64,000 bases of DNA, from the NCBI GenBank assembly GCA_034440575.1, contig JAOTOL010001552.1:901001-965000 (forward strand), given 5' to 3'. Positions 1 to 12,300 of this stretch are shown piece by piece. The position numbers and the translations under genes were made by a program. Every line of letters begins with the position of its first letter. Position 1 is the first letter of the stretch. The notes beneath the pieces are model-generated. The model ran no database searches, was not told the origin of the DNA, and worked only from the letters and a program-made list of their open reading frames with translations. This DNA is from Imbricaverruca yamaguchii. Lineage: Eukaryota > Arthropoda > Thecostraca > Neoverrucidae.

Positions 1-233
1 TGCTTGCGAGTTTCTTAGATTACGTATGCAAGTTGGGAATTGTGCTAGCAACAGGCATACATGGAGGTGGACCCGAAGCCGACCTTCGGGTACGTGATAC
101 TGAAAAGGTTGACCATGATAACGCAATTGGGTGGATAGGTCTGTTTCTAGAACTCGGGATATAACGTATATGACCTCATTGCATGTCCTGAGCATAGGAG
201 TATCTACCGTTCTGTTCAATTTTCGTATCTCAC

Positions 234-347
234 CAGAAGTGCGATCTCCTTGTTGACCGAGTCGCGCGTGGCGTGCAGCTCACTAATCTCGTCCGACAGC
301 CGAAGCACGGCCAGAAACACGTCACTGGTGATGACCACGTCACTGCA
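234..347 (-). CDS. SNX13: SNX13 exon after PXA
   Basis: Translates to CSDVVITSDVFLAVLRLSDE then ISELHATRDSVNKEIALL, aligned without gaps to the human segment after VIWM. The acceptor chosen is CAG at 348-350 because it keeps the family spacing and phase 0. The donor is GTGAGATACG at 233 downwards. The first third of the exon, and its acceptor, belong to the 63-bp tandem repeat unit. Confidence 0.82.
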
Positions 348-3300
348 CTGGGGTCAAGAGCACGTGACTGCGGTCAGAAACACGTCACTGGTGATGACCA
401 CGTCACTGCACTGGGGTCAAGAGCACGTGACTGCGGTCAGAAACATGTCACTGGTGATGACCACGTCACTGCACTGGGGGCAAGAGCACGTGACTGCGGT
501 CAGAAACACGTCACTGGTGATGACCACGTCACTGGTGATGACCACGTCACTGCACTGGGGTCAAGAGCACGTGACTGCGGTCAGAAGCACATCACCGTAC
601 CGAGGTCAAAAACACGCCAAGCGCATCGCTGGAAATCGTCACACCACCCCCACCACACGGCGGTGGGGAGTGTCGCCGACGGTGGCCACGTAACTACACT
701 GCCGTCACGTCACCACACCGCCGGTAAAGAGTGTTGCCGACGGTGGCCACGTAACTACACTGTCGTCACGTCACCACACCGCCGGTGGGGAGTGTCGCCG
801 ACGGTGGGCACGTAAAACACACTGTCGTCACGTCACCACACCGCCGGTAAAGAGTGTTGCCGACGGTGGCCACGTAACTACACTGTCGTCACGTCACCAC
901 ACCGCCGGTAAAGAGTGTTGCCGACGGTGGCCACGTAACTACACTGTCGTCACGTCACCACACCGCCGGTAAAGAGTGTTGCCGACGGTGGCCACGTAAC
1001 TACACTGTCGTCACGTCACCACACCGCCGGTGGGGAGGGTTGCCGAGGGGGGCCACAAAACAAACCCCCCTTAACGTCACCACACCGCCGGTAAAGAGTG
1101 TTGCCGACGGTGGCCACGTAACTACACTGTCGTCACGTCACCACACCGCCGGTGGGGAGTGTTGCCGACGGTGGCCACGTAACTACACTGTCGTCACGTC
1201 ACCACACCGCCGGTAAAGAGTGTTGCCGACGGTGGCCACGTAACTACACTGTCGTCACGTCACCACACCGCCGGTAAAGAGTGTTGCCGACGGTGGCCAC
1301 GTAACTACACTGTCGTCACGTCACCACACCGCCTGTGGGGAGTGTCACCGACGATGGCCACGTAACTACACTGTCGTCACACGCGCGGCAGCGTTCTTCT
1401 GTTGTTAGCGTTCTGCGGTTGTTAGATCTTGGTGTTGTTAACATTCTGCTGTTGTTAGCGTTCTGCTGCTGTTAACGTTCTGCTGCTGTTCGCGTTCTGC
1501 TACTGTTCGCGTTCTGCTGTTGTTAGCGTTCTGCTGTACAGCAGCGGCGGCTGCCCCGCAGACAGGAACATGTCACCCGTACTCAACAGCAAGTCGCGCT
1601 CCAACTCAATCAACTGTTGCGGGCGCACACCGGGCGGTAAGCTCTCACCAGCCAGACGATGGCTCTGTTGATGAAGTCGGGCGAGGTGAGCAGCTGTGAC
1701 AGCGGCAGCAGGGCCAGCTGCGAGAGCAGCTCCACAGCAGCGGCCAGCTGGATGCGGCACGAGAACTCGGCCTCGGGCAGCAGCTGGTACAGCAGCACGC
1801 GAGACACGTCGCGCAGGTAGTCTGCCGCCGGCAGGTCACAGTGAGCACAATCAACCACCCAGAACAGTGGGCAGTTGGTCCGCCGCCGGCAGGTCACAAT
1901 GAGCACAATCAACCACCCAGAACAGTGGGCAGTTGGTCCGCCGCCGGCAGGTCACAATGAGCACAATCAACCACCCAGAACAGTGGGCAGTTGATCCGCC
2001 GCCGGCAGGTCACAATGAGCACAATCAACCACCCAGAACAGTGGGCAGTTGATCCGCCGCCGGCAGGTCACAATGAGCACAATCAGCCACCCAGAACAGT
2101 GGGCAGTTGATCCGACGCCGGCAGGTCACAATGAGCACAATCAACCACCCAGAACAGTGGGCAGTTGATCCGCCGCCGGCAGGTCACAATGAGCACAAGC
2201 AACCACCCAGAACAGTGGGCAGTTGATCCGCCGCCGGCAGGTCACAATGAGCACAATCAACCACCCAGAACAGTGGGCAGTTGATCCGCCGCCGGCAGGT
2301 CACAATGAGCACAATCAACCACCCAGAACAGTGGACAGTTGATCCGCCGCCGGCAGGTCACAATGAGCACAATCAACCACCCAGAACAGTGGACAGTTGA
2401 TCCGCCGCCGGCAGGTCACAATGAGCACAAGCAACCACCCAGAACAGTGGGCAGTTGGTCCGCCGCCGGCAGGTCACAGTGAGCACGACCAACAACCCAC
2501 GACGGCGAGCAGGTGGTCAAGCCACGGGCCCGCAGTGTTAACATAATGGTTTTTAATTAGGTGTGATATCAAAACGAGTACAGTATGATGTTGAAATTTT
2601 CCTTTGAAACAATGTCATTTAACAGAAATCGCAAGTTCTTCGAACACCATTCTGATACAACATTGTGTTCATACATACACCTTTGTGTTTTTTAGATGCC
2701 TAATTTAGGGTTAACTGTTTTAGACCTAGCAATACGAAATACCTATCATTATCTACTGATATTGTATAACAGACCGCATCATAGGTTATCATCGTACCTG
2801 CAATTGTGGTAAGAGATGTTGGTGCATCGCAATCCGGAAACGTGAATATCAGCATGATGCTTATCAACAAGATACTGCCGGAAATTAGGTGTGCAGACTT
2901 CACCGCAACTCGTCATGAAGCAGGATGTCAATACCCCGTTCGGAGAGATGTCAATTCAGTGCTCAGAAAGTGATATATTCCACCCTGTTTGATTAATAAT
3001 TTGCCAATGCTGACCCGTCACAGTAAGCACGACCAACAACCCAGAACGGTGAGCAGGTCTGTCACGGGCCGGTCACAGTAAGCACGACCAACAACCCAGA
3101 ATATCGCACGAGCAGCCAACGGCACTGCACAGAAGCAAACTTTGCCGGCACAGAAAACCATGGCTCTGACACAAAAAATTTTGCAAGAGTCAGGGTTTAA
3201 CACTCGCACGCCCGGTGGTCCGCGCCAACTTCGCATGTCCGGGGGGCAAATGTCCCCCCCCCCCTAAGATCTCTGTCTGCAGATGTCTGCCCTCCTAAGT

Positions 3301-6300
3301 TTGAAATCAATCGTCCAATTATTGTGGCAGTTATGCCACCTGGAACTCCGAGTGTAGTACTGTCATTCAGCCTGACCTGGTGACCTGACCTGAGATGATC
3401 CAGGGTTAAAATGTATTAGGATGTGCGGAAAAGATCAATGAGCAGCTATGTGAGGTTTGGCCTTGCTAACCCAATTAGTTTGGCGGCAAATTAGGAAAAA
3501 CCGCAGGGGGCAGGTATCTGCCCCAGGACGTGCGCGTGTTAACACGCGCTCTGGAGGGGGGCGAAATCCGCCCACCCCTCCGGTTTTTCGTAGATATCCC
3601 CAGGTATTACCGGCTGATATACGCCATTGATTGTGTACCTGGTTATAAATGGCCGGCGCGTTGCTTAAAGCAAGAAAAATGAAAATATACCGAACATTTT
3701 TCGAGTTATGGGTCGCTAAAGTCAAAAATGTTTATCAGCGCCGGACCACAAATATCGGCGCTGATGCGCTTCTCGTATATTCGCAAAAAGGAAGTGTTCT
3801 TGGCAAAACTAGCGACTTGTTTGGTGTACATTGTCATGCTATGTTGTTTCAAAATCATTTCAGGTCACCGAGGTCAAGTCAGGTCAAGTTTATGACAGGC
3901 TAACTCACGCCCTGGAGAGGGGATAGTGAAATCCGCCCACCCCTCCGATTTTTCGTACATAACTCCATCTTTTCCCGGTCGATACACGCAATTTTTGTGC
4001 ATACCTACTTGGAAATGACCGGCGCATTATTTGAAGTAAGAAAAATGAAAATCGGCCGAAAACTATTCAAGTTAGGGCCGTTAAAGTAAAAACAATTCGA
4101 AGCGCCACACCATACAAATCTGCGCTGATGTGCTTCCCGTATATTGGCAAAAAGGAGCTGTTCTTGACAACACTAGCGACTTGTTTGATGTATTTTGTTA
4201 TGCTATATAATTCAAAAGTCAGGCTAGGTCGCCGAGGTCACGTCAGGTCAAGTTCATGACAGGCTAATAGAACCAAACTTGGTCAACTGGAATGTTGTGA
4301 AAAATGCAAATGAATGTCATGCGATTGATGCCACTTTACATGTTACTCCCTAAACATCCCGAAATCTACTGTTTGTTGTTGTGTGCCTAAGCATTTCCAT
4401 ACATTATTCATGTATTTCACTCCTTTCTTTGCGAAGCCGATTGTACCGAACCGCCCAACGGAGCAGTCGGGTGGGCAGCCCCGTTCCGGTAACTGGGGCA
4501 GTTAATGACCTGCTAAAGTGCTCCTATATAGATGACCTGAGGTCAAATGGCTGATCTGGCATCTGTATTGTATCATTAGTAATGTTCAAAACATCATTAA
4601 TGCCAATTTAGGAGCATTTAAACACAATCACAAAGATCCACAACGATGAGAAGCCAATCCACGCCAAACCATAAAATTTTGCTATTTTGAACTCATTTAA
4701 CCTTAAAGATATTGACCTAAGGTCATGAAATTTGCACACAATAGAGTTCACTACCATGCCCATTCACCCTGGGAATTTCGTTGCTCTAGCCCCAGTAGGA
4801 GCCGAGATCGTAGGCGGAGCGGAATCCGCCCCCTCCAGTGCGCGTAATTTTCTGAGGCCCTCCATGGCGCGTGTTAAGGTCCACGTTCTACAGACTGAGA
4901 TTCAGGCACAATGTCAGAAAACAATTTTGTGTTTAATGAAAGAACCACCCAGGTTCACCCGTGGTGGTGGTGGATTGGAGTTTAGGAGCGCGTCGACATC
5001 TAGGGTCATTTTGCGCCCATAACTGAATTGTAATAAATTTACGGTGTTGCTATCATGCTATCCATCTTCACGGGTGGTGGTATATCACGTCAAGGCGAGC
5101 TTGTCGACTGAACATAAAAATATTTCCGGACGCCACGGCCTCAGTCGTTCCCTATTAGGATACGTAAAGAAGAGTCGGTGTTCAGCCGTCCTAAAATCTA
5201 GCGTCGCAGAGGATCGAGCAGCGTACAGCCGACTAAATCATGGTACACGGTAAGCGGGTTAGAACAGCGCGGACATAGGGGACGGTCATCATCGGTAAGT
5301 ATGCAACTGTGTGTTGCGAAGGTATGACCTATTCTCAATCGGCAGAGCATCGCTTCTTCCCGGCGTTTGGTTCGGTCAGATAGCCACTTTCCTGGTGTCA
5401 GTTTCAAAACCCTGAGCTTACTACACTTGGAATTCCAGGTTAGTTGCCATTCTGACCGTATACTTGACAATATAGTAGAGTATATATATCTTGGAGGGAG
5501 CCGTAGATTGACCACATGGCCATTGCTAATGGCGTGTTTAGCGGTTATGTCAGCAGCTTCGTTTCCCGCGAGTCCAACATGGCTAGGAATCCAGCAGAAC
5601 ACGATATTTCTTCCGATGTCATGTCAAGATTTTACTACTTTCATAATCTTCCGAACAAGTCGATTATCCTGGTTAAAGATGTTCAGTGCCTGGAGACTGC
5701 TCAGAGAGTCTGCGAAAGCCACATGCTTTGTGGACCGGTCTTTCTGTATAAAATAGAGGGCTTGCAGAATGGCATACAGTTCGGCAGTAAAAATCGAGGT
5801 TTGCGTCTGTAAACAGAAGGATCGAACACCTTGTCGACTTACGTAAGCAAACCCGACAGCAGAGACCGACTTTGAGCCGTCTGTGTAAATGCGCGAAAAG
5901 TCGTGATATTCGTGTATTTCTCCAATGCTAACATTCGGAGTTCCCCCGAGTTTACATGCCCTTTCCTTGAGCAGGTTAGAGTCATGTCAGTTTTCACTAG
6001 AACAACATGCCATGGGGGAGTGCTCGGCGTGATTACACGTGCTATGGAACGCGGCGGGATATTACATTTCTCGAAGAATCGAGGACACACGAGTGGAAAA
6101 CGGTAATCCACGCTGAGTAATGTGACGTGCACTTGATATCCCTGAGAATATCAACCGATAGGCTGGATGGTTCCGGTTTTGAGCAACAGGGGTTCGTTTT
6201 GCAGGGTTGGATTAAAAACATACACATGGACGTAGACACAGGGTGGATACTGGGAAGGGAGAGAGGGATGGGCGGTGGGGACTACGCGACTTCCCGGGAA

Positions 6301-9300
6301 CACCTCCGCGATTCCACACCCTTTATCGGGGCGGCTGTGTTTCCCCGAGGGAGCGCCAATTCCCTGGCCAGCCGAGTAACGAGGCTGACCCCACTGCGGG
6401 GTCAGGTTCACCCGTAATGCAACCAATTCATATAACTTCTCAAACGCGAGCAAACTGAAGTGAACGCAACAGCTGGCTGGAGACCAGATTCGATTATCTG
6501 CACTCTGGACTCTCCGTTCGTCTTCTGTCATCCGACTTCTTCCACGAAAGAGTCAAGTAACCATGGGTTGGTTATTTGGGCTTAGGGGGGCATCGACTGC
6601 TTCGGTCATACAGCGCCCATGAGTAACCATGGGAAAACTCTACAATCATAAATATAACCTCAAAATATATTACTCTCAGTGACACTCAGCCATCCAGTTG
6701 CAATGATAATGCTTATAGCGAATGCAAGAGGAAGATATTCATCGCCGATGCATCGCCATGACAGCTGGACGGGGTATCTTAGGGCACTGATGCGTCAGAG
6801 AAGCAACCGTACGCCACATGACAGCTGGATGGGGTAGCTTAGGACACTGGTGTGTCAGAGAAACAACCTTACGCCACATGACAGCTGGACGGGGTATCTT
6901 AGGGAACTGGTGCGTCAGAAAACTATCTTACGCCACATAATCTTTTAGGCACATATGGGGCATGGAAAACACTGAGGCTTCGACTGGTCAAGCGGATAAT
7001 GATTGGTGAAAACTACTTTTATCTTGCACTAGGGCCATGTCAATTTTATCACCGTCACTGGTGGATGATGCATACGGTTGGTCGGGTGAAGCGAAACAAT
7101 TCGCGTAGGACACAAATGTTACCGACACACACCGATCTCTATAATGAATGGTGTTCTTGTCACAACACCTGCCTATTCTCATTACTAACCGACGGTTTGA
7201 AAACTTGCAAAATTACCTACTTCACTGGACCCAACTAAAATCGAACAGACCGGAAAAGGCCACACCACACCACACGGGATTGCCGAAATCCCGATGGCTC
7301 AAGTCCGCCCCGACCGGACAGAGACCGATTTCACCAGATCCCACTAGATGCAACTTAAATGGACTGGACCACACATCTTGCCACACCCAACTGTATTGAG
7401 AACACCGCACGGACACTGTCCGAACAGAGCCCCATGGAGTCCGGCTAGACCCAACTGAGCCCCGCCAGACCCCACTGGACTTGGGTCCCGCACCAGTCCA
7501 TGCCCCCTCCCACCTCCCACCTGATCAAGTTCAAGTCAAGACTCGCCAGACTCGGAGGCGCGACAGCATGCCACACTACGCCTTGCCGTCACATTTCACA
7601 AACCCGGAACATCAGAAGAAAGGAACTCAGTAAAGCTGCTCCATAACAAGTACAAATTGCTTTCTTCGGACGAAGTCAACCACAAGCGACGTAGAGCTTA
7701 CTTCCCATTTGGAATACATTGTCCGAGGGAGTCCACGGTCGTGGATAGATACTGGTGGGATACAGTGCCATCACACACTCGATTAACGCATCACGGTTCT
7801 TCCTAGTTGCGAGACGCCCTAGTGCTGTCGACACTAGGTCGTCCGCCAGAGAGCGGCCCGAGAAACGGCGCTCACCTTTCTCATACGTGTCGACGGTGCA
7901 GACCAGGTCGCGGCAGCGCCGCTTTTTCTCCAGCTCAGCCTCCAGATCGAAGAATATCGACTCGAGGTCCACCGACTTGGCTTCCGATTGCTCCTGGAGG
8001 TGGCGCCTGTCGTCATTGGTGTACCACACCAACAGAGTGCTCGTAGTGGTGACTGAATTACAGCGTAGTGGTCGTGGATGGTGTACCACACCGGCGGAGT
8101 GACCGTGGGTGGTGTACCACACTGGCGTAGTGACCGTGGATGGTGTACCACACCGGCGGAGTGACCGTGGGTGGCGTACCACACCGGCGGAGTGACCGTG
8201 GGTGGTGTACCACACCGGCGGAGTGATCGTGGATAGTGTACCACACCGGCGGAGTTACCGTGGGTGGTGTACCACACCGGTGGAGTGGCCGTGGGTGGTG
8301 CACCACACCGGCGGAGTGACCGTAGGTGGTGTACCACACCGGCGGAGTGACCGTGGGTGGTGTACCACACCGGCGGAGTGACCGTGGGTAGTGTACCACA
8401 CCGGCGGAGTGCTCGTGGTGGTGACTGAATTACAGCGTAGTGGTCGTGGATGGTGTACCACACCGGCGGAGTGGTCGTGGGTGGTGTACCACACAGGCGG
8501 AGTGACCGTGGATGGTGTAACACACCGGCGGAGTGACCGTGGGTGGTGTACCACGCCGACAGTGGTCGTGAGTGGTGTGCGACAGCGTGGTAATGGGTGA
8601 TGTCCGACTGGCCAAAGCGAACGAATGCGGTGTATCAGACCGGCGGATCCGTCGTGAATCGTGTATGACTGACAGTGACTGCTGGACACCACGCCTCCCG
8701 CTGCGACACAATTTCACACAGGGCAGCCACTGGCACAGAACAACCACTCCAACACACCAATAGCCATGAGCCTGAACGCCGTCCGACGTGCAACACGCAC
8801 TCAAGCCGTTACGAGGAAAGCATCCAGTGGCTCACAGTGTGAAAATTAAGACGGCCAGACGCGCATCGGCGCGGCAGTCGGCGGACGGACCGCCGGTGGC
8901 GTGGGGCTCGGGGGCAGTCTGCGGACGGACCGTCGGTGGCGTGGGGCTCGGGGGCAGTCTGCGGACGGACCGTCGGTGGCGTGGGGCTCGGTGGTAGTCT
9001 GCGGACGGACCGTCGGTGGCGTGGGGCTCGGGGGCAGTCTGCGGACGGACCGTCGGTGGCGTGGGGCTCGGGGGCAGTCTGCGGACGGACCGTCGGTGGC
9101 GTGGGGCTCGGGGGCAGTCTGCGGACGGACCGTCGGTGGCGTGGGGCTCGGGGGCAGTCTGCGGGCGGACCGTCGGTGGCGTGGGGCTCGGGGCAGTCTG
9201 CGGACGGACCGTCGGTGGCGTGGGGCTCGGGTAGTCTGCGGACGGACCGTCGGTGGCGTGGGGCTCGGGGGCAGTCTGCGGGCGGACCGTCGGTGGCGTG

Positions 9301-12300
9301 GGGCTCTGTGGTAGTCTGCGGACGGACCGTCGGTGGCGTGGGGCTCGGGGGCAGTCTGCGGACGGACCGTCGGTGGCGTGGGGCTCGGGGGCAGTCTACG
9401 GACGGACCGTCGGTGGCGTGGGGCTCTGTGGTAGTCTGCGGACGGACCGTCGGTGGCGTGGGGCTCGGGGGCAGTCTGCGGACGGACCGTCGGTGGCGTG
9501 GGGCTCGGGGGCAGTCTGCGGACGGACCGTCGGTGGCGTGGGGCTCTGTGGTAGTCTGCGGACGGACCGTCGGTGGCGTGGGGCTCGGGGGCAGTCTGCG
9601 GGCGGACCGTCGGTGGCGTGGGGCTCTGTGGTAGTCTGCGGACGGACCGTCGGTGGCGTGGGGCTCGGGGGCAGTCTGCGGACGGACCGTCGGTGGCGTG
9701 GGGCTCGGGGGCAGTCTGCGGACGGACCGTCGGTGGCGTGGGGCTCGGGGGCAGTCTGCGGACGGACCGTCGGTGGCGTGGGGCTCGGGGGCAGTCTGCG
9801 GACGGACCGTCGGTGGCGTGGGGCTCGGGGGCAGTCTACGGACGGACCGTCGGTGGCGTGGGGCTCGGGGGCAGTCTACGGACGGACCGTCGGTGGCGTG
9901 GGGCTCGGGGGGCTGGGATGGCGACTGACCGCGAACTTAAGGCGCGCTTGTCGAAACATGCGCAGATGCAGCACCATGTCCTCCACCAGCTTGCGCGTCA
10001 GGTACGGTACCCAGTCGACGTCCTTGACCCTGCGCACAGTCGTCGCACGGCGTCACGCGTCTGCACGGCAGTCGCGCCAGACGTCGCACGCTTGTACACG
10101 TTGCATACACTTCTCCATCACAAAGAGTTCGGGGACCAACTATGGTTATCTTAAGGTAAGTCGGTGGCATAGCCATTTTGCTAATATCGTGATGTGCTTT
10201 ATTTTGAATGGCTTTTATACTCTGATCGGTAAAGCACTACATGCGATGTAGTTTCGGAGGACAACGGTGTTGATTCAACATCTACTGCTTAGCAAAGCTC
10301 CATCGATTTCGAGGACTCATATATGGGCTGGCCATGGGCTCACCGCGGGCCCAGCGTGAGCCATCGGATGGCCGTGAGAGGCTCTCGCATTTACACCGCT
10401 CATGCCGACACGTTAGCAATCTGGTCATGTCACATTGTGGAGCTCCGTCGTATACGTACCGTGAAACAGCAGTCGTATGTTCTCAAACAGTATTTTAAGG
10501 AAGATGGTAGGCAGGACATGCAACATGCTTCACCAATTGAAAGCCGGTACAGGGTATTTACATCCATACATATGTACTAGATATATCATATTATGTGTGG
10601 GAATTGGCAGATACGACACCAAGTTGAATAAAGTTGTAATGAACGGCATGATTTTGTCACATGGCACCTAATGTTTTAATCCTTAAGCAAAGGAAAACAA
10701 AAATCATTCATTCGTCAAGGGCGCGAATCGTCGATGGATTCGAGAGGTTTATGACGACATACCTTTAAGATAGTTACCAGAGATGGTGGCAATAATGACA
10801 TACTTTGAGGATGATTACCAGACGTAGCTACAATGACGACATTCCTAGAGGACAGTTACCAGAGGTACCTGTAATGACGACATTCCTGGAGGACAGTTAC
10901 CAGAGGTACCTGCAATGACGACATTCCTAGAGGACAGTTACCAGTGGTACCTGTAATGACGACATTCCTAGAGGACATTTACCAGGGGTACCTGCAATGA
11001 CGACATTCCTAGAGGACAGTTTCCAGAGGTACCTGTAATGACGGCATTCCTAGAGGACAGTTACCAGAGGTACCTACAGTGACGACATTCCTGGAGGGCA
11101 GCCAGACGTGGTGGCATAGGAGCATAATGTGGTGGCATACCTGGCTGCTAGTCCGACTATTAGATGTTGTATCAGCTGGTGAAGCTGGTGCACAAACTCC
11201 GGATCGTCAGAGATCTCAGCGTACCTGACGACACAGCACAATCGCGTTCACGCGCCCGCGGCAGCTTTGGGAGACAATCACGAAGCGTGAACAATCACAC
11301 GTTCGCTGGGAGCATGATGCATACCGGAAAGAAAAGCGGGGCCCACCATGCTTGTTTGCACCCGGCTGACCGACCAGTGGCACTTCAGCCAGTGTTCGGT
11401 AACACGATGGTGGCACCAGCACGGCGGTACGACGTCGCTGCTCCAGTGGCCATCAGCGTCACACCCCGTCCTACCAATCAGTGGCCAATACGACACGACT
11501 GCCACAAGACGCTATATCTGTATATCAGGTCAGGGGCGTGGATGACCAAGTGGTTAAGGTGTTGAGCTCTGGGTGCTGACGGTCCAGGATTTCACATTCC
11601 GAACATTTCCCAATCCCGCGGCCCACCGGAGAAACAGTGCGGGCGGCGCCATTAGCCATGATCATGCACAAACTGTGTAGAGAATCCCAAAATAAACAAA
11701 CAAACAAACAACATAGCAGGCCAACGGTACTCGACCGGGAACGAGGGAGGCTCAGCTCACCACGGCTTGACGAAGTCGCGGAATGCCAGCTGCAGCACCT
11801 GCTTGATCTGCTCGTCGATCGGACTGGAGCCCGTGTAGCGCTGGTCGAAGCGCAGCTCGGATGGCGGTGACTTGGCCATGGCCACCAGCTGACGACACGG
11901 GCAGATGTCACAGGTCACAGGTCACAGGTCACGGTCACACCACCACAGCTCACTGTCACAACACTCCGCTGGGGGAGAGGGCAAGGAGGAATATACATAC
12001 TATGCGGTGGCGTAGTATATGCACACTACTATTCAGGGCTACTAGGACGGATGCTTCGGCAAAGGCCCAAATAGGTTAGGTTACGATATCCGGCCAAGCG
12101 TCGGCGCGGAACCAGACTTAGCGGGGCCAAGGGGGTCACAGCGCACGCGAGGCTTCGTCAGGAGGCCGGAGGGGGCGATGTAACCCTGTCATGGAGGTCA
12201 AAATGCAGTCCCAGGAAAGCCAATGACTGCACCGAGATGAAAACGGCCTTCCCTTGTTCGGCAATGCCAAACTCATGCTAGAAGGAAAACGTACAGCCTA

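Noticed and set aside
312..1385. CRISPR-like direct repeats
   Set aside because: Repeats are contiguous without unique spacers, and the genome is eukaryotic.
8901..10251. Long plus-strand open frames (up to 332 codons) over the 40-bp array
   Set aside because: All forward frames are open because the unit lacks stops; the product is a simple Arg/Gly/Trp repeat with no homology, and a SNX13 exon lies on the opposite strand.
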